From positions 1 to 64,000 of the forward strand of contig NZ_JACHES010000001.1 of assembly GCF_014201585.1 (NCBI RefSeq): a stretch of 64,000 nt of DNA, written 5' to 3'. The translations under genes and the position numbers were made by a program. How positions within the stretch are numbered: position 1 is the first letter of the stretch; every line of letters begins with the position of its first letter. This DNA is from Anoxybacillus tengchongensis. Lineage in GTDB: Bacteria; Bacillota; Bacilli; Bacillales; Anoxybacillaceae. Under the pieces are notes generated by a model. The model did no database searches and was not told the DNA's origin. It saw only the letters and a program-made list of their open reading frames with translations. Shown here in pieces: positions 56,492-64,000 of the stretch.

Positions 56492-57844
56492 ATGCCAACG
56501 GTTGCATTTCATACGTTAGGATGCAAAGTGAATCATTACGAAACAGAAGCGATTTGGCAGTTGTTTAAACAAGCAGGATATGAGCGAAAAGATTTTGAAA
56601 GCCACGCCGATGTATACGTTATTAATACGTGTACAGTAACGAATACAGGGGATAAAAAAAGTCGCCAAGTCATTCGTCGTGCGGTGCGCCGTAATCCTGA
56701 TGCGGTCGTCTGTGTAACAGGCTGTTATGCCCAAACGTCTCCTGCGGAAGTTATGGCAATTCCAGGCGTTGATATTGTCATCGGTACACAAGATCGCGGT
56801 AAAATTTTAGAGTACATTGAACAGTTTAAACAACAACGCCAGCCGATTAACGGTGTGCGCAATATTATGAAAACACGCGTATATGAAGAGCTTGATGTGC
56901 CTGCGTTTACGGATCGAACACGTGCATCGCTGAAAATTCAAGAAGGATGCAATAACTTTTGTACGTTTTGTATTATTCCATGGGCGCGTGGCTTAATGCG
57001 ATCACGCGATCCGAAAGAAGTCATTCGTCAGGCGCAACAACTCGTTGATGCAGGCTATAAGGAAATTGTGTTAACGGGCATTCATACAGGCGGATATGGA
57101 GAAGATATGAAAGATTACAATTTCGCCATGTTGTTGCGCGATATCGATGAGCAAGTGAAAGGATTGAAACGATTACGTATTTCATCGATTGAAGCGAGCC
57201 AAATTACAGATGACGTCATCGCCGTATTAAAACAGTCTGATAAAATTGTTCGTCATTTACACATTCCGTTGCAATCTGGTTCAAATACGGTGTTAAAGCG
57301 AATGCGTCGCAAATATACGACGGAATTTTTTGCGGAGAGACTGGCACGTTTACGCGAAGTATTTCCAGACTTAGCTGTTACATCGGATGTGATCGTCGGC
57401 TTCCCGGGTGAGACGGAAGAAGAATTTATGGAGACATACGAATTTATTCGCGAGCAACGCTTCTCCGAACTGCACGTCTTTCCATACTCGAAGCGGACAG
57501 GCACACCAGCAGCAAGAATGCCAGATCAAGTTGACGAAGAAATAAAAAATGAGCGCGTTCATCGCTTAATTGCGCTTTCCGATCAATTAGCGAAAGAGTA
57601 TGCATCAAAGTTTGAAGGACAAGTGCTTGAAGTCATTCCAGAAGAGCTTTATAAAGAAGATCCAACGAGCGGCTTATATGTCGGCTATACGGATAACTAT
57701 TTAAAAGTGAAATTCCCAGCAACAGAAGACATGGTAGGTAAGCTTGTGAAAGTGAAAATGACAAAAGCAGGCTACCCATATAACGAAGGGGAATTTGTTC
57801 GCGTCATCGATGATGCCCATGAAGCCATTCGGTTAAGCTCATAA
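56492..57844 (+). CDS. mtaB: tRNA t6A37 methylthiotransferase MtaB
   Basis: MtaB adds a methylthio group to N6-threonylcarbamoyladenosine at tRNA position 37. The 450-aa product has the N-terminal MTTase domain (C11, C47, C78 for one cluster), the radical SAM motif CNNFCTFC (C153, C157, C160), and a C-terminal TRAM domain. The ATG at 56492 follows GAGGTGAT; the longer ORF starts inside rsmE. Confidence 0.95.
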   Translation: MPTVAFHTLGCKVNHYETEAIWQLFKQAGYERKDFESHADVYVINTCTVTNTGDKKSRQVIRRAVRRNPDAVVCVTGCYAQTSPAEVMAIPGVDIVIGTQDRGKILEYIEQFKQQRQPINGVRNIMKTRVYEELDVPAFTDRTRASLKIQEGCNNFCTFCIIPWARGLMRSRDPKEVIRQAQQLVDAGYKEIVLTGIHTGGYGEDMKDYNFAMLLRDIDEQVKGLKRLRISSIEASQITDDVIAVLKQSDKIVRHLHIPLQSGSNTVLKRMRRKYTTEFFAERLARLREVFPDLAVTSDVIVGFPGETEEEFMETYEFIREQRFSELHVFPYSKRTGTPAARMPDQVDEEIKNERVHRLIALSDQLAKEYASKFEGQVLEVIPEELYKEDPTSGLYVGYTDNYLKVKFPATEDMVGKLVKVKMTKAGYPYNEGEFVRVIDDAHEAIRLSS

Positions 57845-57851
57845 AAAGAAG

Positions 57852-57880
57852 TTGACTTATGAACTTGGTTATATTATACT
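57852..57880 (+). promoter_or_regulatory. SigmaA promoter of rpsU
   Basis: TTGACT (57852-57857), a 17-nt gap and TATACT (57875-57880), 64 nt before rpsU. Confidence 0.82.
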
Positions 57881-57944
57881 TTGAAAGTACATGTTCTAAC
57901 ATGTGCCAAGGATTAGCGGTTTTGTTCGGAGGGAGGGAAGTAGG

Positions 57945-58118
57945 ATGTCGAAAACGATCGTTCGTAAAAACGAGTCGCTTGAAGATGCTCTTCGTCGCTT
58001 CAAACGTGCGGTTTCCAAAACAGGTACGTTACAAGAAGCAAGAAAGCGCGAATTCTATGAAAAGCCAAGCGTAAGACGCAAGAAAAAGTCTGAAGCGGCT
58101 AGAAAGCGCAAATATTAA
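57945..58118 (+). CDS. rpsU: 30S ribosomal protein S21
   Basis: S21 is a small basic protein of the 30S platform. The 57-aa product has [20 protein letters not shown] and a Lys/Arg-rich tail. The ATG at 57945 follows GGAGGGAGGG; the longer frame upstream is not supported. Confidence 0.97.
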   Translation: MSKTIVRKNESLEDALRRFKRAVSKTGTLQEARKREFYEKPSVRRKKKSEAARKRKY

Positions 58119-58132
58119 AAGAGGGTGTATTT

Positions 58133-58576
58133 ATGAGTCTTCTCGAACGTTTGAACAATGATATGAAGCAAGCGATGAAAAACAAAGAGAAGGACAAATT
58201 ATCGGTCATTCGCATGGTGAAATCCGCTTTACAAAATGAAGCGATTAAACTTGGCAAAACGTTGACCGAGGATGAAGAATTAACCGTACTTTCTCGCGAA
58301 TTAAAACAGCGTAAAGACTCCCTCCAAGAATTTGAAAAAGCTGGTCGCACAGACCTTGTTGATAAAGTCAAGGAAGAGATTACGGTTCTTGAACTTTACA
58401 TGCCGAAGCAGTTGAGCGAAGAAGAGCTTGTGCAAATCGTAAAAGAAACGATTGCCGAGGTAGGCGCTTCCTCAAAAGCGGATATGGGTAAAGTGATGGG
58501 AGCGATCATGCCGAAAGTGAAAGGAAAAGCAGACGGCTCGCTCGTAAACAAACTTGTTCAACAACATTTGAGTTAA
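58133..58576 (+). CDS. yqeY: GatB/YqeY domain protein YqeY
   Basis: This 147-aa helical protein is related to the tRNA-binding tail of GatB. The function is not settled; a link to tRNA-dependent amidation is often suggested. It has the family stretches [18 protein letters not shown] and LPKQLSEEE-like [15 protein letters not shown]. It lies 14 nt after rpsU and is followed by a hairpin. Confidence 0.93.
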   Translation: MSLLERLNNDMKQAMKNKEKDKLSVIRMVKSALQNEAIKLGKTLTEDEELTVLSRELKQRKDSLQEFEKAGRTDLVDKVKEEITVLELYMPKQLSEEELVQIVKETIAEVGASSKADMGKVMGAIMPKVKGKADGSLVNKLVQQHLS

Positions 58577-58607
58577 AACACCTTACGACATCGTAAGGTG
58601 TTTTTCT
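58575..58607 (+). terminator. Terminator after yqeY
   Basis: AACACCTTACGA and TCGTAAGGTGTT form a perfect stem around CA, followed by TTTCTGTTTTT. Confidence 0.9.
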
Positions 58608-58666
58608 GTTTTTGAAACTTTTTTTCTTTTCATACGTACATATAAAAGGTGAAGGGAGGAAAAACG

Positions 58667-59329
58667 ATGGGCGATTTCATTATTGCTTTTACGCATCCGT
58701 TTCTTGCTGCTCTCTTACTCATCGTTGGCAGCGTGCTGTTTGTTTGGCAGCTATACGATGCGCGTTGGGGATGGAAGGGAACGGGAAGCCTCGTTTGCTT
58801 TTTGCTTTTTTTCTCAGCGCATTTAGCGGCTGGTTTAACAACTTTTGGAGCGATCATGTTATTTGCTATTGGTCTTATTTTGTTAGTCATTGAGTTGTTT
58901 GTTCCGGGTGGGGTAATTGGCTTGCTTGGGCTCGGGACGCTTGTTTGGAGTTTATTTTTAGCCGCCAAACATTCCCCTTTTATCACTGTTTCTTTAGCCG
59001 TAGCTGTCGTTAGTGCGCTCATGATGGGATTGTGGTTAAGTCGAGTCAGTAAAAAGAAGATGATGCTTTTCGAGAAAATCGTGCTTACTGATGAACAGCG
59101 AAATGAAAAAGGGTATGTTTCTCACGAAGCGCGTGTTGATTTAATTGGAAAGCGTGGAGTGTCGCTTACTGTCTTGCGACCAGCGGGAACAGCACTCATT
59201 GATGAAGAACGTGTAGATGTCGTCACAGAAGGAGAATATATAGAGCGAAATCGCCCGATTGAAGTCGTTTATGTCGATGGGTTAAAAATTGTTGTTCGTG
59301 AATGGAAAAAAGAGGAGGAGATCATATGA
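58667..59329 (+). CDS. NfeD-like membrane protein, short form lacking the protease domain
   Basis: NfeD-type proteins pair with flotillin-like proteins at the membrane. The 220-aa product has about four helices in the first 130 residues ([35 protein letters not shown]) and a C-terminal OB-fold domain ([34 protein letters not shown]). B. subtilis YqeZ in this position is longer and has an N-terminal ClpP-like protease (known); that part is absent here, and the region upstream is non-coding. It overlaps floA by 4 nt. Confidence 0.85.
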   Translation: MGDFIIAFTHPFLAALLLIVGSVLFVWQLYDARWGWKGTGSLVCFLLFFSAHLAAGLTTFGAIMLFAIGLILLVIELFVPGGVIGLLGLGTLVWSLFLAAKHSPFITVSLAVAVVSALMMGLWLSRVSKKKMMLFEKIVLTDEQRNEKGYVSHEARVDLIGKRGVSLTVLRPAGTALIDEERVDVVTEGEYIERNRPIEVVYVDGLKIVVREWKKEEEII

Positions 59330-60315
59330 CACCAGATCAATTTTTGTTCATTATTGCACTTGCTTTAGGGCTTGTGTTGTTAGCTGTGTTTTTCTCGTTC
59401 GTTCCAGTTATGCTTTGGATTTCAGCTATTGCTTCCGGCGTTCCAATTAGCATTTTTACGCTTATTGGTATGCGATTACGTCGCGTCATTCCATCGCGCG
59501 TTATTAATCCGTTAATCAAGGCGAAAAAAGCAGGATTAGATGTAACGATTAATCAGTTGGAAAGCCATTATTTAGCAGGAGGAAATGTCGACCGCGTCGT
59601 TAATGCTTTAATTGCTGCACAACGCGCCAATATTAATTTAACGTTTGAACGTTGTGCTGCCATTGATTTAGCAGGACGAAATGTACTAGAAGCTGTCCAA
59701 ATGAGCGTGAATCCAAAAGTCATTGAAACGCCATTTATTTCGGGTGTCGCAATGGATGGTATTGAAGTGAAGGCGAAAGCGCGTATTACTGTACGAGCAA
59801 ATATTGATCGATTAGTGGGTGGAGCAGGGGAAGAGACGATTATCGCACGTGTAGGTGAAGGTATTGTATCAACAATCGGCTCTCAAGACGATCATAAAAA
59901 AGTGCTTGAAAACCCAGATATGATTTCTCAAACGGTATTGGCTAAAGGATTAGACTCAGGAACAGCGTTTGAAATTTTATCGATTGATATTGCGGACATT
60001 GATATCGGAAAAAATATCGGTGCAGAATTGCAAACAGATCAAGCAGAGGCAGATAAGAAAATTGCGCAAGCGAAAGCAGAAGAACGTCGTGCAATGGCCG
60101 TTGCGCTTGAACAAGAAATGAAAGCACGCGTGCAAGAAATGCAGGCAAAAGTTATTGAAGCAGAGGCACAAGTGCCACTTGCGATGGCGGAAGCCCTTCG
60201 TTCTGGCAAGCTCGGTGTGATGGATTACATGAACTTAAAAAACATTATGGCGGATACGAATATGCGCGATTCGATTGGGAAACTCACGCAACAACCAGAT
60301 GATGAGAAAAAGTGA
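59326..60315 (+). CDS. floA: Flotillin-like protein FloA
   Basis: FloA organises membrane microdomains and influences fluidity and signalling. The 329-aa product has an N-terminal hairpin in the membrane ([18 protein letters not shown]), an SPFH domain, and a C-terminal coiled coil rich in Ala-Glu repeats ([19 protein letters not shown]). The ATG at 59326 follows AGAGGAGGAG and overlaps the NfeD stop. Confidence 0.95.
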   Translation: MTPDQFLFIIALALGLVLLAVFFSFVPVMLWISAIASGVPISIFTLIGMRLRRVIPSRVINPLIKAKKAGLDVTINQLESHYLAGGNVDRVVNALIAAQRANINLTFERCAAIDLAGRNVLEAVQMSVNPKVIETPFISGVAMDGIEVKAKARITVRANIDRLVGGAGEETIIARVGEGIVSTIGSQDDHKKVLENPDMISQTVLAKGLDSGTAFEILSIDIADIDIGKNIGAELQTDQAEADKKIAQAKAEERRAMAVALEQEMKARVQEMQAKVIEAEAQVPLAMAEALRSGKLGVMDYMNLKNIMADTNMRDSIGKLTQQPDDEKK

Positions 60316-60322
60316 GGAATAA

Positions 60323-60655
60323 ATGATGGTGCTAATCGATTGGCTCCTTAACAACTTATTTGTCGTCTTTGTTTTAGTTACATTTGTTTCATGGATTGGA
60401 AAACGAATGAAAACAGTAGAGGAAACGATTGAACAAAAACAACAGCAAGAACAACAACCGACCGTCGTTGTGAAAGAAATAGAGCCAGAAACGAGACGTG
60501 AAGTGAAGAAAGAGCGAGAAATTATTGTGCCACAGCAAATGATCGAGCAACAAGCAAAAGTAAAACAATTACCGACGCATCCGCTCGTACAAGGTGTCAT
60601 TTTTTCAGAAGTGTTTGGTCCACCGCGAGCAAAGCGTCCGTACAGTAGAAAATAA
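60323..60655 (+). CDS. yqfB: YqfB-like membrane-anchored protein of unknown function
   Basis: This 110-aa protein has one N-terminal helix (about 4-25) and a charged Glu/Gln-rich coiled-coil-like body. It sits right after floA (7 nt). By position it corresponds to B. subtilis yqfB; I do not recognise a domain. A role with FloA is possible (inference). Confidence 0.65.
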   Translation: MMVLIDWLLNNLFVVFVLVTFVSWIGKRMKTVEETIEQKQQQEQQPTVVVKEIEPETRREVKKEREIIVPQQMIEQQAKVKQLPTHPLVQGVIFSEVFGPPRAKRPYSRK

Positions 60656-60656
60656 G

Positions 60657-60702
60657 TGATATAACCCCCATTTCGCTCATACATATGAGATGAAAGGGGG
60701 TT
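60657..60702 (+). promoter_or_regulatory. Probable sigmaE promoter of yqfC-yqfD inside a hairpin
   Basis: TGATATA (60657-60663), a 14-nt gap and CATACATA (60678-60685) match the sigmaE pattern. The same bases form an imperfect stem: CCCCC with GGGGG and CTCAT with ATGAG, followed by TTTTGTTT. This may end the floA transcript. yqfC-yqfD are sigmaE-dependent in B. subtilis. Confidence 0.65.
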
Positions 60703-60708
60703 TTGTTT

Positions 60709-60993
60709 ATGATCGGAAAATGGAAAAACAACATGCGACAATGGTTAACAAATCAAATGGAATTACCCGCAGATGTTGTCGCTGACCTCCCCCGTATTAC
60801 AATGATTGGGCATATTCATATCTACATAGAAAACCATCGTGGTTTACTTTTGTTTACAGACCGCGAATTGCGTTTGTTGTTAAAAAACGGGCAGCTACTT
60901 GTCAAAGGGGAATCGTTTAGTATTAAAACGATTTTGCCAGAAGAAATTTTGCTCGAGGGAAAGATTAGCCAAGTGTTGTATTTGGAAGAATAA
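60709..60993 (+). CDS. yqfC: Sporulation protein YqfC
   Basis: This 94-aa protein of the sigmaE regulon is of unknown action. It has the YqfC/YabP-like pattern: ADLPRITMIGHIHIYIENH, then LLLFTDRELRLLLKNGQLL. The ATG at 60709 follows AAGGGGG. It is followed by yqfD at 12 nt. Confidence 0.9.
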   Translation: MIGKWKNNMRQWLTNQMELPADVVADLPRITMIGHIHIYIENHRGLLLFTDRELRLLLKNGQLLVKGESFSIKTILPEEILLEGKISQVLYLEE

Positions 60994-61005
60994 GGGGGGG
61001 CGAGT

Positions 61006-62193
61006 GTGAAAAACGAATGGATGTATCGCGTGGCCGGAAATTTGCGTATACGTATTGTTGGAAAAGGATTAGAGCGGTTATTAAATGAATTTACACGACG
61101 TGGAATATACGTATGGAACGTGAGGCGAGAGGATGAAAACTCGCTCACGTGTTACATGTTTCTTCGCGATATTCATCATGTGCGAGTAGCGATGCGAAAA
61201 AGTGGATGTAAGCTATATGTTCTCGAACGGCGAGGGGCACCGTTTTGGTTGAAAACGTCATGGAAAAATAGCGGCATCGTTGTCGGATTAGTTGCCTTTA
61301 TGTGCGTCGTTTTTTTATTATCTAATATGATTTGGCGTATTGAAGTAACTGGGGCGAATCCAGAAGTGGAACATACCGTGAGACAACAATTAAAAAAAAT
61401 AGGGGTTGAACGTGGCGCCCTACAGTTTGTCATCCCTACCCCTGAAGCGATTCAGCGAACGTTAATGAACAATATGGATACGATTACGTGGATTGGTGTT
61501 GAATGGCGCGGGACAACGTTATATTGCCAAGTCGTTGAAAAAAAGAAGCCGACACAAACGAAAGCGAATGCGCCACAACATCTTGTTGCAAAGAAAAAAG
61601 CGATCATTACGTATATGTTTGTCGAACAAGGTCAAGCAGTTGTAGAAGTGAATGATCATGTTGTCCCAGGACAGTTGCTTGTTTCTGGTTTTATTGGAAA
61701 AGAAGGACAAACGGAGATCGTGCCAGCGCGCGGTCAAATTTTAGGCGAGACGTGGTACAAGTCTACAGTTGCCGTTCCGTTAAAAACAACGTTTTATATG
61801 TTGACAGGGAAAAAACGGGAAACACATTACGTTCGTTTTTGGTCGTGGAAAGTTCCGGTTTTTTGGAATCATAAAGAACCGTTTTCACAATTTGAAAAAC
61901 AAGTAGACGAAAAAACGTTTCGTTTCTTGACGTGGACGTTACCGATTCGCTATGAAAAAGTAGTGTGGCGTGAAAAAGAAGTTGCTGTTCGTGAATATTC
62001 ATATGAACAGGCAAAAACAGCCGCAAAACAAATTGCTCGTGAACAGTTAAAGCGACAATTGCCTGCGGATGCGATCATCCAAGGTGAAAAAGTTTTGCAT
62101 GAGACGAAGGAGAATGGTAAAGTAAAAGTAGAAATGCATTACCAAGTCATTGAAAACATTGCGACACCACAACCAATTATTCAAGGAGATTGA
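61006..62193 (+). CDS. yqfD: Sporulation protein YqfD
   Basis: YqfD is a mother-cell membrane protein needed for sporulation in B. subtilis. The 395-aa product has a membrane helix near 90-108 (GIVVGLVAFMCVVFLLSN), a FtsQ-like POTRA-type segment after it (WRIEVTGANPEVEHTVRQQL) and a C-terminal region with PIRYEKVVWREKEVAV. It starts at GTG with GGGGGGG before it. Confidence 0.92.
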   Translation: MKNEWMYRVAGNLRIRIVGKGLERLLNEFTRRGIYVWNVRREDENSLTCYMFLRDIHHVRVAMRKSGCKLYVLERRGAPFWLKTSWKNSGIVVGLVAFMCVVFLLSNMIWRIEVTGANPEVEHTVRQQLKKIGVERGALQFVIPTPEAIQRTLMNNMDTITWIGVEWRGTTLYCQVVEKKKPTQTKANAPQHLVAKKKAIITYMFVEQGQAVVEVNDHVVPGQLLVSGFIGKEGQTEIVPARGQILGETWYKSTVAVPLKTTFYMLTGKKRETHYVRFWSWKVPVFWNHKEPFSQFEKQVDEKTFRFLTWTLPIRYEKVVWREKEVAVREYSYEQAKTAAKQIAREQLKRQLPADAIIQGEKVLHETKENGKVKVEMHYQVIENIATPQPIIQGD

Positions 62194-62196
62194 GGA

Positions 62197-63159
62197 ATGT
62201 CGGAACAGTTTGTCACGATTTACCCTAACGTACAAAATGCAGATGAAGCGCTTGCCTTATTTGGTGCGCACGATATTCATTTAAAGCGCATTGAACAAGA
62301 ACTCGGTGTTTCCATTGTGACGCGCGGAGAGGCAGTCAGCGTTTCAGGAAGCAAACAACATATTGAGCTTGTTGATGAATTGCTTCGTCATTTGTTGTTT
62401 GTTATTCGTAAAGGCATCGTTATTAGCGAGCGAGATGTGCTTTATGCGCTACAAATGGCGAAGAATGGTACGATTTCTTATTTTGTAGAGTTGTACAATG
62501 AAGAAATTGGAAAAAATGCAAAAGGAAAAGCGATTCGCGTCAAAACGCTTGGTCAGCGTCAATACGTTTCTGCCATTCAGCGCCACGACTTAATTTTCGG
62601 TATTGGACCGGCAGGAACGGGAAAAACGTATTTGGCTGTCGTTATGGCTGTACAAGCGTTAAAAAACGGACAAGTCAAGCGAATTATTTTAACGCGTCCG
62701 GCCGTTGAAGCGGGAGAAAACTTAGGTTTTTTGCCGGGGGATTTAAAAGAAAAAGTTGATCCGTATTTACGGCCGCTTTACGATGCCCTTCATGACGTCC
62801 TTGGTCATGAACATACCCAACGATTAATTGAGCGCGGTGCAATTGAAATTGCTCCGCTAGCATATATGCGTGGGCGAACGTTAGATGATGCGTTTGTCAT
62901 TTTAGACGAGGCGCAAAATACAACGCCTTCGCAAATGAAGATGTTTTTAACGCGCCTTGGCTTTGGCTCGAAAATGGTAATTACCGGTGATATTTCGCAA
63001 GTGGATTTGCCAAAAGGTGTTCGTTCGGGACTTGCGATTGCAAAAGACATTTTAACGAATGTAAGCGGAATTTCATTTGTCTTTTTAGAGCAAGCTGATG
63101 TTGTACGCCATCCGCTTGTCGGCAAAATTATCGCTGCATATGAAGATGCCGGAATGTAA
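62197..63159 (+). CDS. phoH: PhoH-like ATPase
   Basis: This P-loop ATPase is thought to act in RNA metabolism together with YbeY, next in order. The 320-aa product has an N-terminal KH-like region, Walker [14 protein letters not shown] near residue 136, and [15 protein letters not shown] (Walker B). It follows yqfD by 3 nt with AAGGAGA before the ATG. Confidence 0.95.
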   Translation: MSEQFVTIYPNVQNADEALALFGAHDIHLKRIEQELGVSIVTRGEAVSVSGSKQHIELVDELLRHLLFVIRKGIVISERDVLYALQMAKNGTISYFVELYNEEIGKNAKGKAIRVKTLGQRQYVSAIQRHDLIFGIGPAGTGKTYLAVVMAVQALKNGQVKRIILTRPAVEAGENLGFLPGDLKEKVDPYLRPLYDALHDVLGHEHTQRLIERGAIEIAPLAYMRGRTLDDAFVILDEAQNTTPSQMKMFLTRLGFGSKMVITGDISQVDLPKGVRSGLAIAKDILTNVSGISFVFLEQADVVRHPLVGKIIAAYEDAGM

Positions 63160-63162
63160 ATG

Positions 63163-63188
63163 CGACCTGCGCTCACGTAGGTCCTTTT
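63163..63188 (+). terminator. Weak terminator between phoH and ybeY
   Basis: GACCTGCG and CGTAGGTC pair (one G-T), followed by CTTTTTG. It may reduce read-through. Confidence 0.6.
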
Positions 63189-63217
63189 TGCACTTTAATA
63201 AAGAGAGGGAAGAGTAT

Positions 63218-63685
63218 ATGTTAATGATTGACTTTATTGATGAGACGAATGAAATAACAGAACAACAAATCGATCTTATTGAACAGTTATTGCAACATGC
63301 TGCAAAGGAAGAACACGTACGAGATGGAGCAGAAGTGAGCGTCACGTTTGTTGATAATGAAAAAATTCGCGAAATCAACCGCGATTATCGCGGAAAAGAT
63401 CAACCGACAGATGTCATTTCGTTTGCGCTCGAAGAAATGGGTGAAGAAGAAATCGAAATTGTCGGTGCAGATTTTCCGCCGGTGTTAGGAGATATTATCA
63501 TTTCCGTTCCAAAAGCGCGCGAACAGGCAGAACAATACGGTCATTCGTTTATGCGTGAACTTGGTTTTTTAGCGGTGCACGGTTTTTTACATTTGCTCGG
63601 TTATGATCATGAAACGGAAGAAGAAGAAAAAGTGATGTTTGCGAAACAAGAGCAATTATTACAACAGTTCGGCTTAACGAGATGA
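63218..63685 (+). CDS. ybeY: Endoribonuclease YbeY, rRNA maturation factor
   Basis: YbeY is a metal-dependent RNase for 16S rRNA 3'-end maturation and ribosome quality control. The 155-aa product has [17 protein letters not shown] and the zinc site [11 protein letters not shown] (H121, H125, H131). The ATG at 63218 follows GAGAGGGAAGAG; the ORF upstream starts inside phoH. Confidence 0.96.
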   Translation: MLMIDFIDETNEITEQQIDLIEQLLQHAAKEEHVRDGAEVSVTFVDNEKIREINRDYRGKDQPTDVISFALEEMGEEEIEIVGADFPPVLGDIIISVPKAREQAEQYGHSFMRELGFLAVHGFLHLLGYDHETEEEEKVMFAKQEQLLQQFGLTR

Positions 63686-63691
63686 TTGCTT

Positions 63692-64000
63692 ATGCGCTGG
63701 AAACGATTTGTCGCTAGCGTGTTATATGCTTTACACGGCATTCGTCTGGCGGTTTGTTATGAGCGAAATATGCGCATTCATTTAGCAGCAACGATTGCTG
63801 TTATCGTTGCTGCAACGGTGTTTCGTATTACGAAAACGGAATGGCTCGTGTTGCTTTTGACGATCGGGGCAGTCATTAGCTTAGAAATCGTCAACAGTGC
63901 AATTGAACGGACGGTCGATTTAGTGACGGACGAGTATCGACCGTTAGCGAAAGAAGCGAAAGATTTAGCGGCAGGTGCAGTGCTCGTTTTTGCGATTATT
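63692..64000 (+). CDS. dgkA: Diacylglycerol/undecaprenol kinase DgkA, cut by window end
   Basis: DgkA phosphorylates undecaprenol and is a small membrane protein. The first 103 residues are visible: an N-terminal amphipathic segment (RFVASVLYALHGIRLAVCYERNMRIHLA in part), helix 1 (AATIAVIVAATVF), helix 2 (LLLTIGAVISLEIVNSAIE) with the active-site Glu, and TVDLVTDEY. The start is ATG 63692, with TTG 63686 as an alternative; the ribosome site is poor. The stop lies beyond 64000. Confidence 0.92.
   Translation, partial: MRWKRFVASVLYALHGIRLAVCYERNMRIHLAATIAVIVAATVFRITKTEWLVLLLTIGAVISLEIVNSAIERTVDLVTDEYRPLAKEAKDLAAGAVLVFAII

Overview
The window looks like a chromosome segment of a low-GC, endospore-forming member of the Bacillaceae, most likely a thermophile of the Anoxybacillus/Geobacillus group. 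That placement is inferred from gene content and from the B. subtilis-like order sda-yqeG-yqeH-aroE-yqeI-nadD-yqeK-rsfS-yqeM-comER/comEA-comEB-comEC-yqzM-holA-rpsT-gpr-spoIIP-yqxA-lepA-hemW-hrcA-grpE-dnaK-dnaJ-prmA-rsmE-mtaB-rpsU-yqeY-nfeD-floA-yqfB-yqfC-yqfD-phoH-ybeY-dgkA. No rRNA or tRNA gene was seen.

Region 1 (1-26.2 kb) is a defence island with an IS200/IS605-type tnpB near each edge. A 5'-truncated tnpB (to 503) is followed by a palindrome and then a type III-B (Cmr) operon. Its first gene encodes a CARF-wHTH-RelE-like protein resembling the cyclic-oligoadenylate-activated mRNA interferase Cami1. Cmr1, Cmr2/Cas10 (GGDD motif present, HD nuclease domain absent), Cmr3, Cmr4, Cmr5 and Cmr6 follow. 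Next comes a four-gene operon (8.06-12.36 kb): a HAD/Sel1-repeat/phosphoribosyltransferase protein, a DprA-family protein, a TPR protein with a C-terminal cold-shock-like domain, and an unrecognised 170-aa protein. The first two resemble a ShosTA-type toxin-antitoxin/anti-phage pair; the extra domain and the two extra genes make this the best candidate for an undescribed system. CRISPR array 1 (24 spacers), a secreted nuclease gene on the minus strand, a complete type I-B operon (cas8b-cas7-cas5-cas3-cas4-cas1-cas2-cas6), array 2 (11 spacers) and a complete tnpB gene complete the island. Both arrays have the same 30-bp repeat and nearly identical leaders, so the I-B adaptation module and Cas6 probably also serve the Cmr complex.

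Region 2 (26.2-32.6 kb) has mixed core genes: a DUF4405-like membrane cytochrome, an intact pro-sigmaK gene, a TrkH/KtrB potassium transporter, motA-motB, pssA, psd and the small checkpoint gene sda. A GAAC-N4-GTTC LexA-type palindrome and several DnaA boxes lie between sda and yqeG.

Region 3 (32.8-64 kb) is the conserved core listed above. It covers 30S ribosome maturation, NAD synthesis, DNA uptake, the delta subunit of the replicase, spore germination and engulfment enzymes, the HrcA/CIRCE-controlled chaperone operon, tRNA and rRNA modification, the FloA membrane platform and the YqfC/YqfD sporulation pair. The window ends inside dgkA.
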